From: Mycobacterium attenuatum
GTDB lineage: Bacteria > Actinomycetota > Actinomycetes > Mycobacteriales > Mycobacteriaceae
Length of the DNA stretch: 37,490 bases
Assembly (NCBI RefSeq): GCF_900566085.1
Contig: NZ_UPHT01000064.1
Span: forward strand, 1-37,490
Reading direction: 5' to 3'
Both the position numbers and the translations under genes were made by a program. Shown here piece by piece: positions 27,280 to 33,892 of the stretch (position 1 is the stretch's first letter; each line of letters begins with the position of its first letter). Below the pieces are notes generated by a model. The model did no database searches. It saw only the letters and a program-made list of their open reading frames with translations, and was not told the DNA's origin.

Positions 27280-28401
27280 ATGGTTTTCGATTTCGCGGCA
27301 TTGCCGCCGGAGATCAACTCAACCCGCATGTACACCGGCGCCGGGTCGGGACCGCTGGTGGGGGCCGCGGCGGCGTGGAACAACCTGGCCGAAGAGTTGG
27401 GTACCACGGCCCGCATCTGCCAGTCGGTGATCTCCCAGTTGACCGGCGCCCAGTGGGTCGGACCGTCTTCGGCGGCCATGGCCACCGGGGCCGAGCCCTA
27501 TGTGGCGTGGATGCAGGCCACCGCCGGGCAACTTCAGCATGCGGCTACCCAAGCCATGGCCTCGGCGGCCGCTTATGAGACTGCCTTGGCGATGACGGTC
27601 CCACCGCCGGTGGTCATGGCCAACCGGGCACAGCTCGCGGTTCTCGTCGCGACCAACATCCTGGGGCAGAACACGCCAGCGATCGCGGCCACCGAGGCAC
27701 AGTACGGCGAAATGTGGGCACAGGATGCCGCCGCGATGTACGGCTATGCCGGCTTGTCCGCCAGTGCGGGGGTATTGGCGCCGTTGAGCTCGCCGCCGCC
27801 GGCCACCAATCCCGGGGGACTTGGCGCCGCCGCAACCAGCGCGCCGTCGGCGGGGTTTGGTGGGCTGGTGGCCAATCTGCCTGGAGCGGTCCAATCGCTT
27901 GCCGCGCCGTTGGCGGTGTCGTCGTCGGTTGCCAGCCCGTTGGACGATTTCTTCAACAACAACCTGGTGATCAATATCGGGCAAGCGGTCTTTGACACGG
28001 TGGCGTGGAACATGTTCGCCGTCATCGCATCCTCGATACTCAACGGAAACACCGTCCCCGCGTCGGCTGCCGGTGTGGGCGCCGGCGTCGTCGGGGCTAC
28101 GGCCGGGCCGCTGGGTCTGGGTGGGACACCGGTGCTGGCGGGCATGGGTTCGGCGTCCACGGTCGGCAAGTTGACGGTGCCGCCCGGTTGGTCCGCGGCG
28201 GTCCCGGCCGAGAATACTGTTGCGGCGCTGAACGGCTCGGGGTGGACCGTTCCCGCGGCGGAGGGCGCCGAGGTGACGGCGCTGCCGGCCGGTGTGCCGG
28301 CGGTCGGCTGGGCCGGACGGGGGGAGGCTAGGGCACGGGAGGGCACGGGACCGCGATACGGAGTCGCGCCCAAGGTGGTGCCGCCGCAGGTGCTTGGGTG
28401 A
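27280..28401 (+). CDS. PPE-family protein, SVP subgroup
   Basis: The 180-residue PPE domain is clear: MVFDFAALPPEINS, the W-x-G turn QWVGPSS (~58-64), and the YETALAM end of helix near 99-105, where Y-x-x-x-[DE]-type secretion signals lie in PE/PPE partners. The C-terminal part has the SVP-type motif VGKLTVPPGW (~297-306) and ends in PRYGVAP. CAGGAGCG precedes the start. It is probably exported as a heterodimer with the PE protein upstream by an ESX system (ESX-5 is usual for this subgroup). No ESX genes are in the window. Function unknown. Confidence 0.95.
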   Translation: MVFDFAALPPEINSTRMYTGAGSGPLVGAAAAWNNLAEELGTTARICQSVISQLTGAQWVGPSSAAMATGAEPYVAWMQATAGQLQHAATQAMASAAAYETALAMTVPPPVVMANRAQLAVLVATNILGQNTPAIAATEAQYGEMWAQDAAAMYGYAGLSASAGVLAPLSSPPPATNPGGLGAAATSAPSAGFGGLVANLPGAVQSLAAPLAVSSSVASPLDDFFNNNLVINIGQAVFDTVAWNMFAVIASSILNGNTVPASAAGVGAGVVGATAGPLGLGGTPVLAGMGSASTVGKLTVPPGWSAAVPAENTVAALNGSGWTVPAAEGAEVTALPAGVPAVGWAGRGEARAREGTGPRYGVAPKVVPPQVLG

Positions 28402-28422
28402 CGCCTGGATTCCTGCGGCGTG

Positions 28423-28436
28423 CCCCCGTCAGGGGG
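28423..28436. terminator. Weak hairpin between convergent genes
   Basis: CCCCC-GTCA-GGGGG lies between the PPE stop (28401) and the stop of the small minus-strand peptide gene (28451). The stem can extend with mismatches (GTG...TGC). A shared terminator is plausible but weak. Confidence 0.3.
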
Positions 28437-28450
28437 TGCGGCACCCGCGG

Positions 28451-28531
28451 TCAGTCTGAGATTTCGCCGACGGTAAACCAACGCGACGAACGCGGGTCTT
28501 CGTCCTCGCGGAATAGGTCTTGGTAGGACAT
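28451..28531 (-). CDS. 26-residue peptide, paralogue of the 29306-29386 peptide
   Basis: This short gene has an excellent ribosome site, GGAGG, five bases before the ATG at 28531. The peptide starts MSYQDLFREDED, has SSRWF in the middle and ends VGEISD. It lies 53 bases after the methyltransferase gene and on the same strand. Aligned without gaps with the peptide upstream of that gene, it shares 7 of 26 positions (Met1, Leu6, Phe7, Glu11, Ser15, Val21, Asp26) and several conservative ones. Identical length, shared pattern and good ribosome sites argue for two real, related peptides. A precursor for peptide modification (RiPP) is the leading idea; a small regulatory or toxin-like peptide is another. 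No known family is recognised. Confidence 0.6.
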   Translation of the reverse strand: MSYQDLFREDEDPRSSRWFTVGEISD

Positions 28532-28584
28532 ATCGCCTCCGTTTCCGACGCCGCCTGATGTGACGAGGCTAACAGTGTGGGTCG

Positions 28585-29268
28585 TTACGGTTGCAGTGAT
28601 GCCTGCAACCATCCCGACGAATCCGGTTCGTCGGTGTCCAGTCGCATCCCCACCCGTTCCAGCAGGGTCCTGAGTTCGTTGCCGCTCATTCGGTGCGTTT
28701 CGAACGATTGGGTCAAACTCATCCCGTCGCACTCGAGCGTGAACTCCCCGAGGACACACCCTTCGCGGTTGTGCAAGATCGTCATGGTCTGCCGCATCAC
28801 CCCGTCGAACCGCTGGTAACTCCCCAGTGGTCGCTGCGCGAACCATTCCGGTGATTGCCACTGAATGATTGCCTTGCCGCCCGACTTGAGATGGTGTGCG
28901 ACGGTGGCCAGCAAGCTCATCCGAAATTCGAGGCCCGGATAGTTGATCAAGCTGCTGGCCAGCAAGACTGCATCGAATTTCTGGGGTAACCGAAGGTCCT
29001 CGATGCGGGATTGGATGGTTTGGCCATGGCGGACATGGGCGAGCATCTCGGCTGAATCGTCGACCGCGGTGACCTGATGGCCGAGCGTGGCCAGCGGGTC
29101 AGCGAGGCGGCCAACGCCGGATCCCAGGTCCAGAACCGAGCTCGCCGGCTCGAGCATGGCGGCGACCCGTTCGACTTCTTCGGTCGCCGGTACCCGACGA
29201 TAGATCTCGACCAGGCTGCCGTCGCTGGTGATCGCGCCCGTGTGACGCTGTTGGTGCTTGGGGGGCAT
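28585..29268 (-). CDS. SAM-dependent methyltransferase (class I)
   Basis: The class I methyltransferase fold is shown by motif I, VLDLGSGVGR (45-54), followed by the acidic end of strand two (VTAVDDS, ~67-73) and DAVLLASSLINY (motif IV-like, ~100-111). The second half is probably the substrate part, with QWQSPEWFAQ near 133. The ATG at 29268 gives 227 residues; a TTG at 29325, overlapping the small peptide gene, would give 246 and translational coupling. The gene sits between two related 26-residue peptide genes on one strand, behind an AT-rich palindromic control region. It may methylate those peptides, or a small molecule; the substrate is unknown. Confidence 0.88.
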   Translation of the reverse strand: MPPKHQQRHTGAITSDGSLVEIYRRVPATEEVERVAAMLEPASSVLDLGSGVGRLADPLATLGHQVTAVDDSAEMLAHVRHGQTIQSRIEDLRLPQKFDAVLLASSLINYPGLEFRMSLLATVAHHLKSGGKAIIQWQSPEWFAQRPLGSYQRFDGVMRQTMTILHNREGCVLGEFTLECDGMSLTQSFETHRMSGNELRTLLERVGMRLDTDEPDSSGWLQASLQP

Positions 29269-29305
29269 GACGTTCAGCTCGCGCGGGCTGGGCTGCGGCT
29301 GCTCG

Positions 29306-29386
29306 TCAGTCGGCGACGTCGTCAACGATGAGCGAGATCAATGAATAGCTTGTCTCGGCTGCGTTGAACAAAACCTCGTGGCACAT
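29306..29386 (-). CDS. 26-residue peptide, first gene of the methyltransferase unit
   Basis: The ATG at 29386 has a strong GAGGAG six bases upstream. The peptide begins MCHEVLFNAAE, continues with TSYSLISLI and ends VDDVAD. It is hydrophobic in its second half and has one Cys (position 2). The length of 26 equals that of the peptide gene at 28451-28531, and the two align without gaps. It lies just upstream of the methyltransferase, which may start within its last codons. The upstream DNA is much more AT-rich than the rest of the window. No similar known peptide is recognised; see the 28451 entry for possible roles. Confidence 0.6.
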   Translation of the reverse strand: MCHEVLFNAAETSYSLISLIVDDVAD

Positions 29387-29415
29387 GTCGTACTCCTCAC
29401 CTAGAACACCGTGGG

Positions 29416-29482
29416 TATTACACATTTACGTAATTTGGAACTATGTAACGGTAGTATTCGTTACATAGTACGCTAATGTGTA
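29416..29482 (-). promoter_or_regulatory. Nested palindromes, AT-rich control region of the peptide unit
   Basis: ACTATGTAACG (29440-29450) and CGTTACATAGT (29459-29469) form a perfect 11-base inverted repeat with an 8-base spacer, like a TetR-type operator. Outside it TACACATTTACG (29419-29430) and CGCTAATGTGTA (29471-29482) match as inverted copies at 10 of 12 positions. The region lies 33 bases upstream of the peptide ribosome site and is far more AT-rich than its surroundings. It probably holds the promoter; I cannot fix the -10 box. No TetR-type gene is in the window. Confidence 0.65.
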
Positions 29483-29542
29483 TCTCACGGCGGGTCCTAG
29501 TTTGCGTCCGCCGAATGGCGGATGGGATCGTCCCCCGGGCTA

Positions 29543-30067
29543 TTAGCGACCGGCGTGGGTGACGACGACGACTTCGGAACGCCCGTCGCCGACCGCCCGC
29601 AAGGTGTGACCGACCGACGCGTCGAAATAAGCACTGTCGCCGGTGTCGAGCCTGATCGTCTGATCGCCGTAGTCGAGCTCGATGCTGCCGGCGTGCACGA
29701 ACACGAATTCCTGGCCGGCGTGCTCGGGATGTGGATCGTCGGCTGGATCGTCGGTGGGCCGAACCACGAACGGTGACATGGACTTTCCCAGCAACGCCGA
29801 CGCCAGCGCGTGGTACCGTCCCCGCCCTCGGCCGGCGCGGTCGCGGGACCGGTCGACGGTGATTTTCTCTTCGGCCGCCTCGTCGGAGAACAGCCGTCCG
29901 ACGTCGACGTCGAGTGCTCGAGCGACCTTGAGCGCCACCGCGATCGACGGTGTGCTCTGTCCCCGTTCGATCTTGGACAAGTAGCTCTTGGTCAGGCCGG
30001 TCTGTTCCGCGAGCTGCTCCAGGGTCAGGCCGCGCTGCCTGCGAACGGCACGCAACAGTGCTGTCAC
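29543..30067 (-). CDS. XRE-family regulator with a C-terminal cupin domain
   Basis: The N-terminal helix-turn-helix (LTLEQLAEQTGLTKSYLSKI, ~15-34, then RGQSTPSI) is followed by a cupin (~105-170: HPEHAGQEFVFVHAGSIEL, LDTGDSAYFD, HTLRAVGDG). Such regulators sense a small molecule through the cupin and usually control the adjoining metabolic genes. GTG at 30067 is preferred (174 residues) because GGAGGGAG is well placed; a GTG at 30100 gives 11 more residues. It is divergent from the aldolase/lyase pair at 30169-31882, which it probably regulates. A small stem (29507-29522, TCCGCC-GAAT-GGCGGA) follows its stop and may end the transcript before the peptide unit. Confidence 0.92.
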   Translation of the reverse strand: MTALLRAVRRQRGLTLEQLAEQTGLTKSYLSKIERGQSTPSIAVALKVARALDVDVGRLFSDEAAEEKITVDRSRDRAGRGRGRYHALASALLGKSMSPFVVRPTDDPADDPHPEHAGQEFVFVHAGSIELDYGDQTIRLDTGDSAYFDASVGHTLRAVGDGRSEVVVVTHAGR

Positions 30068-30124
30068 CGGAGACTCCCTCCGTCCCGCCGCCCGGGACAC
30101 AAGGTTTCCTATAGTGCTACTTGT

Positions 30125-30142
30125 GTGTCACAATTGTGTCAT
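30125..30142. promoter_or_regulatory. Candidate operator of the XRE-cupin regulator
   Basis: The divergent gap contains two direct TGTGTCA copies (30125-30131 and 30136-30142), 11 bases apart, about one helical turn. The palindrome CACAATTGTG (30129-30138) lies across them. The aldolase start is at 30169. Binding by the XRE-cupin protein is inferred from position. Confidence 0.45.
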
Positions 30143-30168
30143 ATGCTCGCGATACCGGGGAGCAGCTG

Positions 30169-30954
30169 ATGGCAATCACCTTTACCGATTCCAAGTCCGA
30201 ACTGATGCGCCGCGCCCAGGAACGGCTGGCCGCCGAGACGGCCGACTCGCCCTTGACGACTCGGCAGAAGGTGGCGCTGACCTGTCGCGCCTTATTCGAT
30301 GCCGGCCATGACTCCGGCCTGACCGGGCAGATCACCGCCCGCGCCGAAGAACCGGGGACGTATTACACCCAGCGGCTGGGCCTGGGGTTCGACGAGATCA
30401 CCGAGGACAACCTGCTGCTGGTCGACGAGGATCTGAATGTCCTGCACGGAAGCGGTATGGCTAATCCCGCCAACCGTTTTCACAGCTGGATCTATCGGGC
30501 GCGCACCGACGTGCAGTGCATCGTGCACACCCACGCCTTTCATGTCGCGGCATTGTCGATGCTGAAGGTTCCGCTGGTCGTGTCGCATATGGACACCACG
30601 CCGCTCTATGACGACTGCGCGTTCCTCGCCGATTGGCCGGGCGTCCCCGTCGGTAACGAAGAGGGCGAAATCATCACCGCCGCATTGGGTTCTAAGAAGG
30701 CGGCGCTGCTGGCCCATCACGGACAGGTGGTGGCCGGGGCCAGCATCGAGGAGGCGTGTTCGCTGGCGGTGCTGATCGAGCGTGCCGCGAAACTGCAGTT
30801 GGCCGCCATGGCCGCCGGAACCATCGCCGAGCTGCCGGAGCGGCTGGCCCGCGAGGCCCACGACTGGACGTTGACACCGGCACGCAGCCGAGCCAACTTC
30901 GCCTACTATGCCCGCCGCGCCCTGGCCCGTCATCCCGATGTGCTGACTGGCTAA
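30169..30954 (+). CDS. Class II aldolase/adducin-family protein
   Basis: The 261-residue protein has the metal-binding set of class II (fuculose aldolase-like) enzymes: H120-T-H122 in IVHTHAFHVA, and His183/His184 in LLAHHG. The segment NPANRFHSWIYRAR (~99-112) precedes it. Members cleave or epimerise sugar phosphates or related hydroxy-acids; the substrate cannot be read. ATG at 30169 is chosen (AGCAG upstream); the frame is open a further 16 codons. The lyase gene starts 37 bases later, and the pair is divergent from the XRE-cupin regulator. I infer a small catabolic or modifying route for a hydroxy- or oxo-acid. No transporter lies nearby. Confidence 0.9.
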   Translation: MAITFTDSKSELMRRAQERLAAETADSPLTTRQKVALTCRALFDAGHDSGLTGQITARAEEPGTYYTQRLGLGFDEITEDNLLLVDEDLNVLHGSGMANPANRFHSWIYRARTDVQCIVHTHAFHVAALSMLKVPLVVSHMDTTPLYDDCAFLADWPGVPVGNEEGEIITAALGSKKAALLAHHGQVVAGASIEEACSLAVLIERAAKLQLAAMAAGTIAELPERLAREAHDWTLTPARSRANFAYYARRALARHPDVLTG

Positions 30955-30991
30955 CCTCTTATCCGCCAACCGAATCCGAGGAGTTCGTCCT

Positions 30992-31882
30992 GTGGCCGAA
31001 TCCGCTGTGCCCAAGATCCACGGCATTATTGCCTACCCGGTGACGCCGTTCGCCGACAGCGGCGGAATAGACACCTCACGACTCGCCGCTCTGGTCGAAC
31101 GCCTGGTCGGCTCCGGCGTGCATGCCATCGCCCCGCTCGGCAGCACCGGGGAGTTGGCCTACCTTGACGAGTCGGAGTTCGACACCGTGGTGGACACCGC
31201 CATCGCGGCCGTGGACCGGCGGTTGCCGGTGGTCGTCGGCATCTCGGATGTGACCACTGCCAAGACTGTTCGGCGTGCCCGGTACGCCGAGCGGGCCGGC
31301 GCCGACGCCGTGATGGTGCTGCCGGTGTCCTACTGGAAACTGACCGATCGGGAAATCGCCCAGCACTACCGCAGCATCGGCGAAGCCATCGGCATCCCCA
31401 TCATGGCCTACAACAATCCGGCCACCAGCGGTGTGGACATGAGCCCCGAACTACTGGTCACCATGTTCGACAACATCGAAAACCTCACCATGGTTAAGGA
31501 ATCCACCGGCGATCTGTCCCGGATGCAGCGCATCGCCCAGCTCAGCGAGGGCCAGCTGCCCTTCTACAACGGCAGCAATCCGCTGGTGCTGGACGCGCTG
31601 CGGGCCGGCGCGGCCGGATGGTGTACGGCCGCACCAAATTTGCGGCCGCAGCCGTGCATCGACCTCTATGAGGCGGTGCGTCGCGACGATCTCGAAAAGG
31701 CGCAGCTTCTCTACGACGACCTGAAGCCACTGCTGCAGTTCATCGTTGCCGGTGGCCTGCCGACCACCGTCAAGGCCGGTCTCGAGCTGCTGGGTTTCCC
31801 CGTCGGGGTTCCGCGAGCGCCGCTGCTGCCGCTCGATGAGCAGGGGCGTAAGACGTTGCGGGAGTTGCTGGCCGGCGGGTAG
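30992..31882 (+). CDS. DHDPS/NAL-superfamily aldolase (DapA-like)
   Basis: The 296-residue TIM-barrel enzyme has the family features: pyruvate-carboxylate loop GSTGE (50-54), Tyr140 in YNNP, and Schiff-base Lys169 in VKEST. This superfamily uses a lysine imine with pyruvate or related oxo-acids (dihydrodipicolinate synthase, N-acetylneuraminate lyase, KDG aldolase and others). It is unlikely to be the lysine-pathway DapA because of its place with a class II aldolase and an XRE-cupin regulator. GTG at 30992 follows GAGGAG (30978-30983). The product of this pair is unknown. Confidence 0.92.
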   Translation: MAESAVPKIHGIIAYPVTPFADSGGIDTSRLAALVERLVGSGVHAIAPLGSTGELAYLDESEFDTVVDTAIAAVDRRLPVVVGISDVTTAKTVRRARYAERAGADAVMVLPVSYWKLTDREIAQHYRSIGEAIGIPIMAYNNPATSGVDMSPELLVTMFDNIENLTMVKESTGDLSRMQRIAQLSEGQLPFYNGSNPLVLDALRAGAAGWCTAAPNLRPQPCIDLYEAVRRDDLEKAQLLYDDLKPLLQFIVAGGLPTTVKAGLELLGFPVGVPRAPLLPLDEQGRKTLRELLAGG

Positions 31883-32157
31883 CGCTGGTCAGAATTTTGG
31901 TCTCGCAGCGCAGGTGATTGTCGGCTAGACGCCGGCGGTGGGCCATCCCACGAGGGTGGCGGCGGCTGCGCACCGCGTACCGGGGTCGGTCGGCGGGACT
32001 TTCGCGGGCGGGACCTGGCAGGAGTTCGCCACCGTGTCGGGCCGCACCATCCAGGTGAGTTGCGAGCAAGCCGACGTCCCGGGCCTAACCAGCCGGCGCG
32101 CGTAGCAGCAATGCGCCGCTGCGCAAGCGGGCCACCATTGAGGGGCGGGGCGTTTGG
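31883..32157 (+). other. Intergenic stretch with a possible gene remnant
   Basis: These 275 bases lie between the convergent lyase and propeller genes. A plus-strand frame from about 31938 to 32105 reads as plausible protein (GGTFAGGTWQEFATV, TIQVSCEQADVPG) but has no ribosome site. It could be the end of a decayed secreted protein gene, or chance in GC-rich DNA. Confidence 0.2.
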
Positions 32158-33465
32158 CTATCTGGATTCAATCACCGACATCGTGCCGTCGACGTAGCTC
32201 GTGACATACGCGGTGTGGATGTCTGGGTCCACCGCGACCCCCCACGGGTATTTGCCGACGCCCACAGTGGCCGTGACCGTGTTCGTCTTCCCGTCGATAA
32301 CCCACAGGGTGGCGTCCTTGTCGTAGTTCGTGACATAGACGCGGTGCGTCCCCAAATCCACCGCAATCTTCCACGGCTTCGTGCCGACGGGCACTGCGGC
32401 GATGACCGCGTTCGTTTTCCCGTCGATCACCGTCACGGTATGGCCGTCCGAGTTGGCTGTGTAAATCGCGTGCGTGCCGGGATCCACCGCCACCCCGTAC
32501 GGTCGTGTGCTGACAGCCACAGTGGCGGTGACGGTGTGTGTGGACCCGCCGATTACCGACACGGTGTCGTCGCCGCTGTTGGTGACGTAGGCGGTGTGAG
32601 TCTCTGGATCCACCGCCACCCCGAACGGGCCGCTACCGACGTGCACGGTGGCGGTGACGATGTGCGTACTCCCGTCGATCAGCGACACTGAAGCGCCGAA
32701 GGCGTTGGTGACGTAGGCGGTGTGGGTTTCTGGATCCACCGCAACCCCGAACGGGCCGTGGCCCACTCGCACGGTAGCGGTCACGGCGTGCGTATTCCCG
32801 TCGATCACCGACACCGTGTCGTCATCGTTGTTGGTGACGTAGACGGTGTGGGTGCCTGGATCCACCGCTGCCCCGACCGGAGAGCCGCCGACGGGCACGG
32901 TGGCTGTGACCTTGTGTGTCTTTGCGTCGATCACTGACACCCTGCCCCGGACTGTGTGGTTGACGGCGTAGACGGTGCGGGTGCCCGAATCGACCGCTAC
33001 TGCGTTGAGGAGAGAGCCGACGGCCACGGTTGCAGTGACCATGTGCGTGACCGGCGCGGTCGAACCCGGCCCGGCCCCAGGCTTCGTCGGTCCGGTGATT
33101 GTGGTGCCGGCGCGCTCGTGGCCGGAGTTGATCATCGAAAACCCAAGCACGGCAAGCGCGCCCACAAGAAGGAGACTTCCGACAGCGATGGCTACCCGCC
33201 GGACGTTGGCGTTCTTCCAAGGCCCCGACACCTTGCGACACCACTGCCTGATGCCGGACTCAGGGAGGTTCGCATAAGTGATGCCGGCCGCGACCGTTGG
33301 TTCCGCACCGATGATCGGCGCACCGCACTCTGCACAGAATGGCTGGTCCACCGGTGTAAGGTGGCCCGCTGGGCAGAGCACCGTAACGGGCACGACCGGA
33401 GCTCCGCACTGCCCGCAGAAACGGTAGTCGTCGGGGTTTTGGTGACCGTTCTCGCACGTCACCAT
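32158..33465 (-). CDS. Zinc-ribbon, membrane, seven-bladed YVTN propeller protein
   Basis: The 435-residue protein has three parts. Residues 1-50 hold two zinc-binding units with identical C-x3-H-x8-C-x2-C spacing (Cys4, His8, Cys17, Cys20; Cys31, His35, Cys44, Cys47). One membrane helix follows (~89-112). The rest is seven repeats of ~42 residues of the type VTATVxVGxxPxGVAVDPxTHTxYVTN...VSVIDG, a complete YVTN-type propeller. The ribbons are probably cytosolic and the propeller outside. The role may be surface binding or signalling. At DNA level the blades repeat about every 126 bases. ATG at 33465 has AAGGGA about 9 bases upstream. I do not know a characterised homologue. Confidence 0.9.
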   Translation of the reverse strand: MVTCENGHQNPDDYRFCGQCGAPVVPVTVLCPAGHLTPVDQPFCAECGAPIIGAEPTVAAGITYANLPESGIRQWCRKVSGPWKNANVRRVAIAVGSLLLVGALAVLGFSMINSGHERAGTTITGPTKPGAGPGSTAPVTHMVTATVAVGSLLNAVAVDSGTRTVYAVNHTVRGRVSVIDAKTHKVTATVPVGGSPVGAAVDPGTHTVYVTNNDDDTVSVIDGNTHAVTATVRVGHGPFGVAVDPETHTAYVTNAFGASVSLIDGSTHIVTATVHVGSGPFGVAVDPETHTAYVTNSGDDTVSVIGGSTHTVTATVAVSTRPYGVAVDPGTHAIYTANSDGHTVTVIDGKTNAVIAAVPVGTKPWKIAVDLGTHRVYVTNYDKDATLWVIDGKTNTVTATVGVGKYPWGVAVDPDIHTAYVTSYVDGTMSVIESR

Positions 33466-33879
33466 GAGTTAGCGTCCCTTCTTCTGCGGCCTGCGGCCGG
33501 GTAAAGGTTTCCGCCGTGGTCGATGTCATCAGATTCCGCCCGCGTCCGAGAGTCAACCCGCAGCCATCGGAAATCAGCAGTTTAGGGTCCAGGCCGCCGA
33601 ATGGATGCAGCGGTCGGGCCGGTGGTGATCACCGCGACGGGGTAATGGTGCGACGGGCATGCTGACCGGTCGGTCGCGAGCCGACGCGCTTGCCCTCCGC
33701 CGCCGCGACCCTTTGCGACACCGCCGCCTCTTCCGGGAAGAGGGGAAGAGGGGGCGGCGTGCCCTCGGTGCCCTCGAGATAGCCCATCCGAAGGTGCGTG
33801 GCACAGCGAGGTTTCCCGCATCGCAGATCTGCGTGCGCCCTGACGGGTCAGTGTTATCCCAGGACGTTATCCCAGGACG
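33466..33879. other. Gene-free stretch between propeller and P450 genes
   Basis: No convincing gene lies in these 414 bases; the short frames on both strands are Arg-rich and lack ribosome sites. It contains a hairpin CCTCTTC-CGG-GAAGAGG (33727-33743), a possible terminator of the minus-strand P450 gene, followed by a G/A-rich low-complexity run, and most of a 13-base triple repeat at its right edge. The promoter of the propeller gene must lie in its left part. Confidence 0.55.
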
Positions 33880-33892
33880 TTATCCCAGGACG
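33854..33892. repeat. Three perfect 13-base tandem copies at the end of a P450 gene
   Basis: TTATCCCAGGACG occurs at 33854-33866, 33867-33879 and 33880-33892. Read on the minus strand it is CGTCCTGGGATAA: the rightmost copy encodes the last residues (Leu-Gly) and stop codon of the P450. The other two follow the stop codon. A slippage duplication of the gene end is likely. Confidence 0.9.

Noticed and set aside
28532..28861. The 136-codon minus-strand frame that ends with the second small peptide
   Set aside because: Its upstream part is out of frame inside the methyltransferase gene and Arg-rich; only the last 26 codons, behind a strong ribosome site, look real.
29476..29562. A 28-codon plus-strand frame starting at ATG 29476, as a third small peptide
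   Set aside because: It has no ribosome site, overlaps the end of the XRE gene and does not resemble the two minus-strand peptides.
32158..33050. Regularly spaced repeats that could suggest a CRISPR array
   Set aside because: The period is about 126 bases, in frame, and encodes YVTN propeller blades; there are no short repeats with unique spacers.
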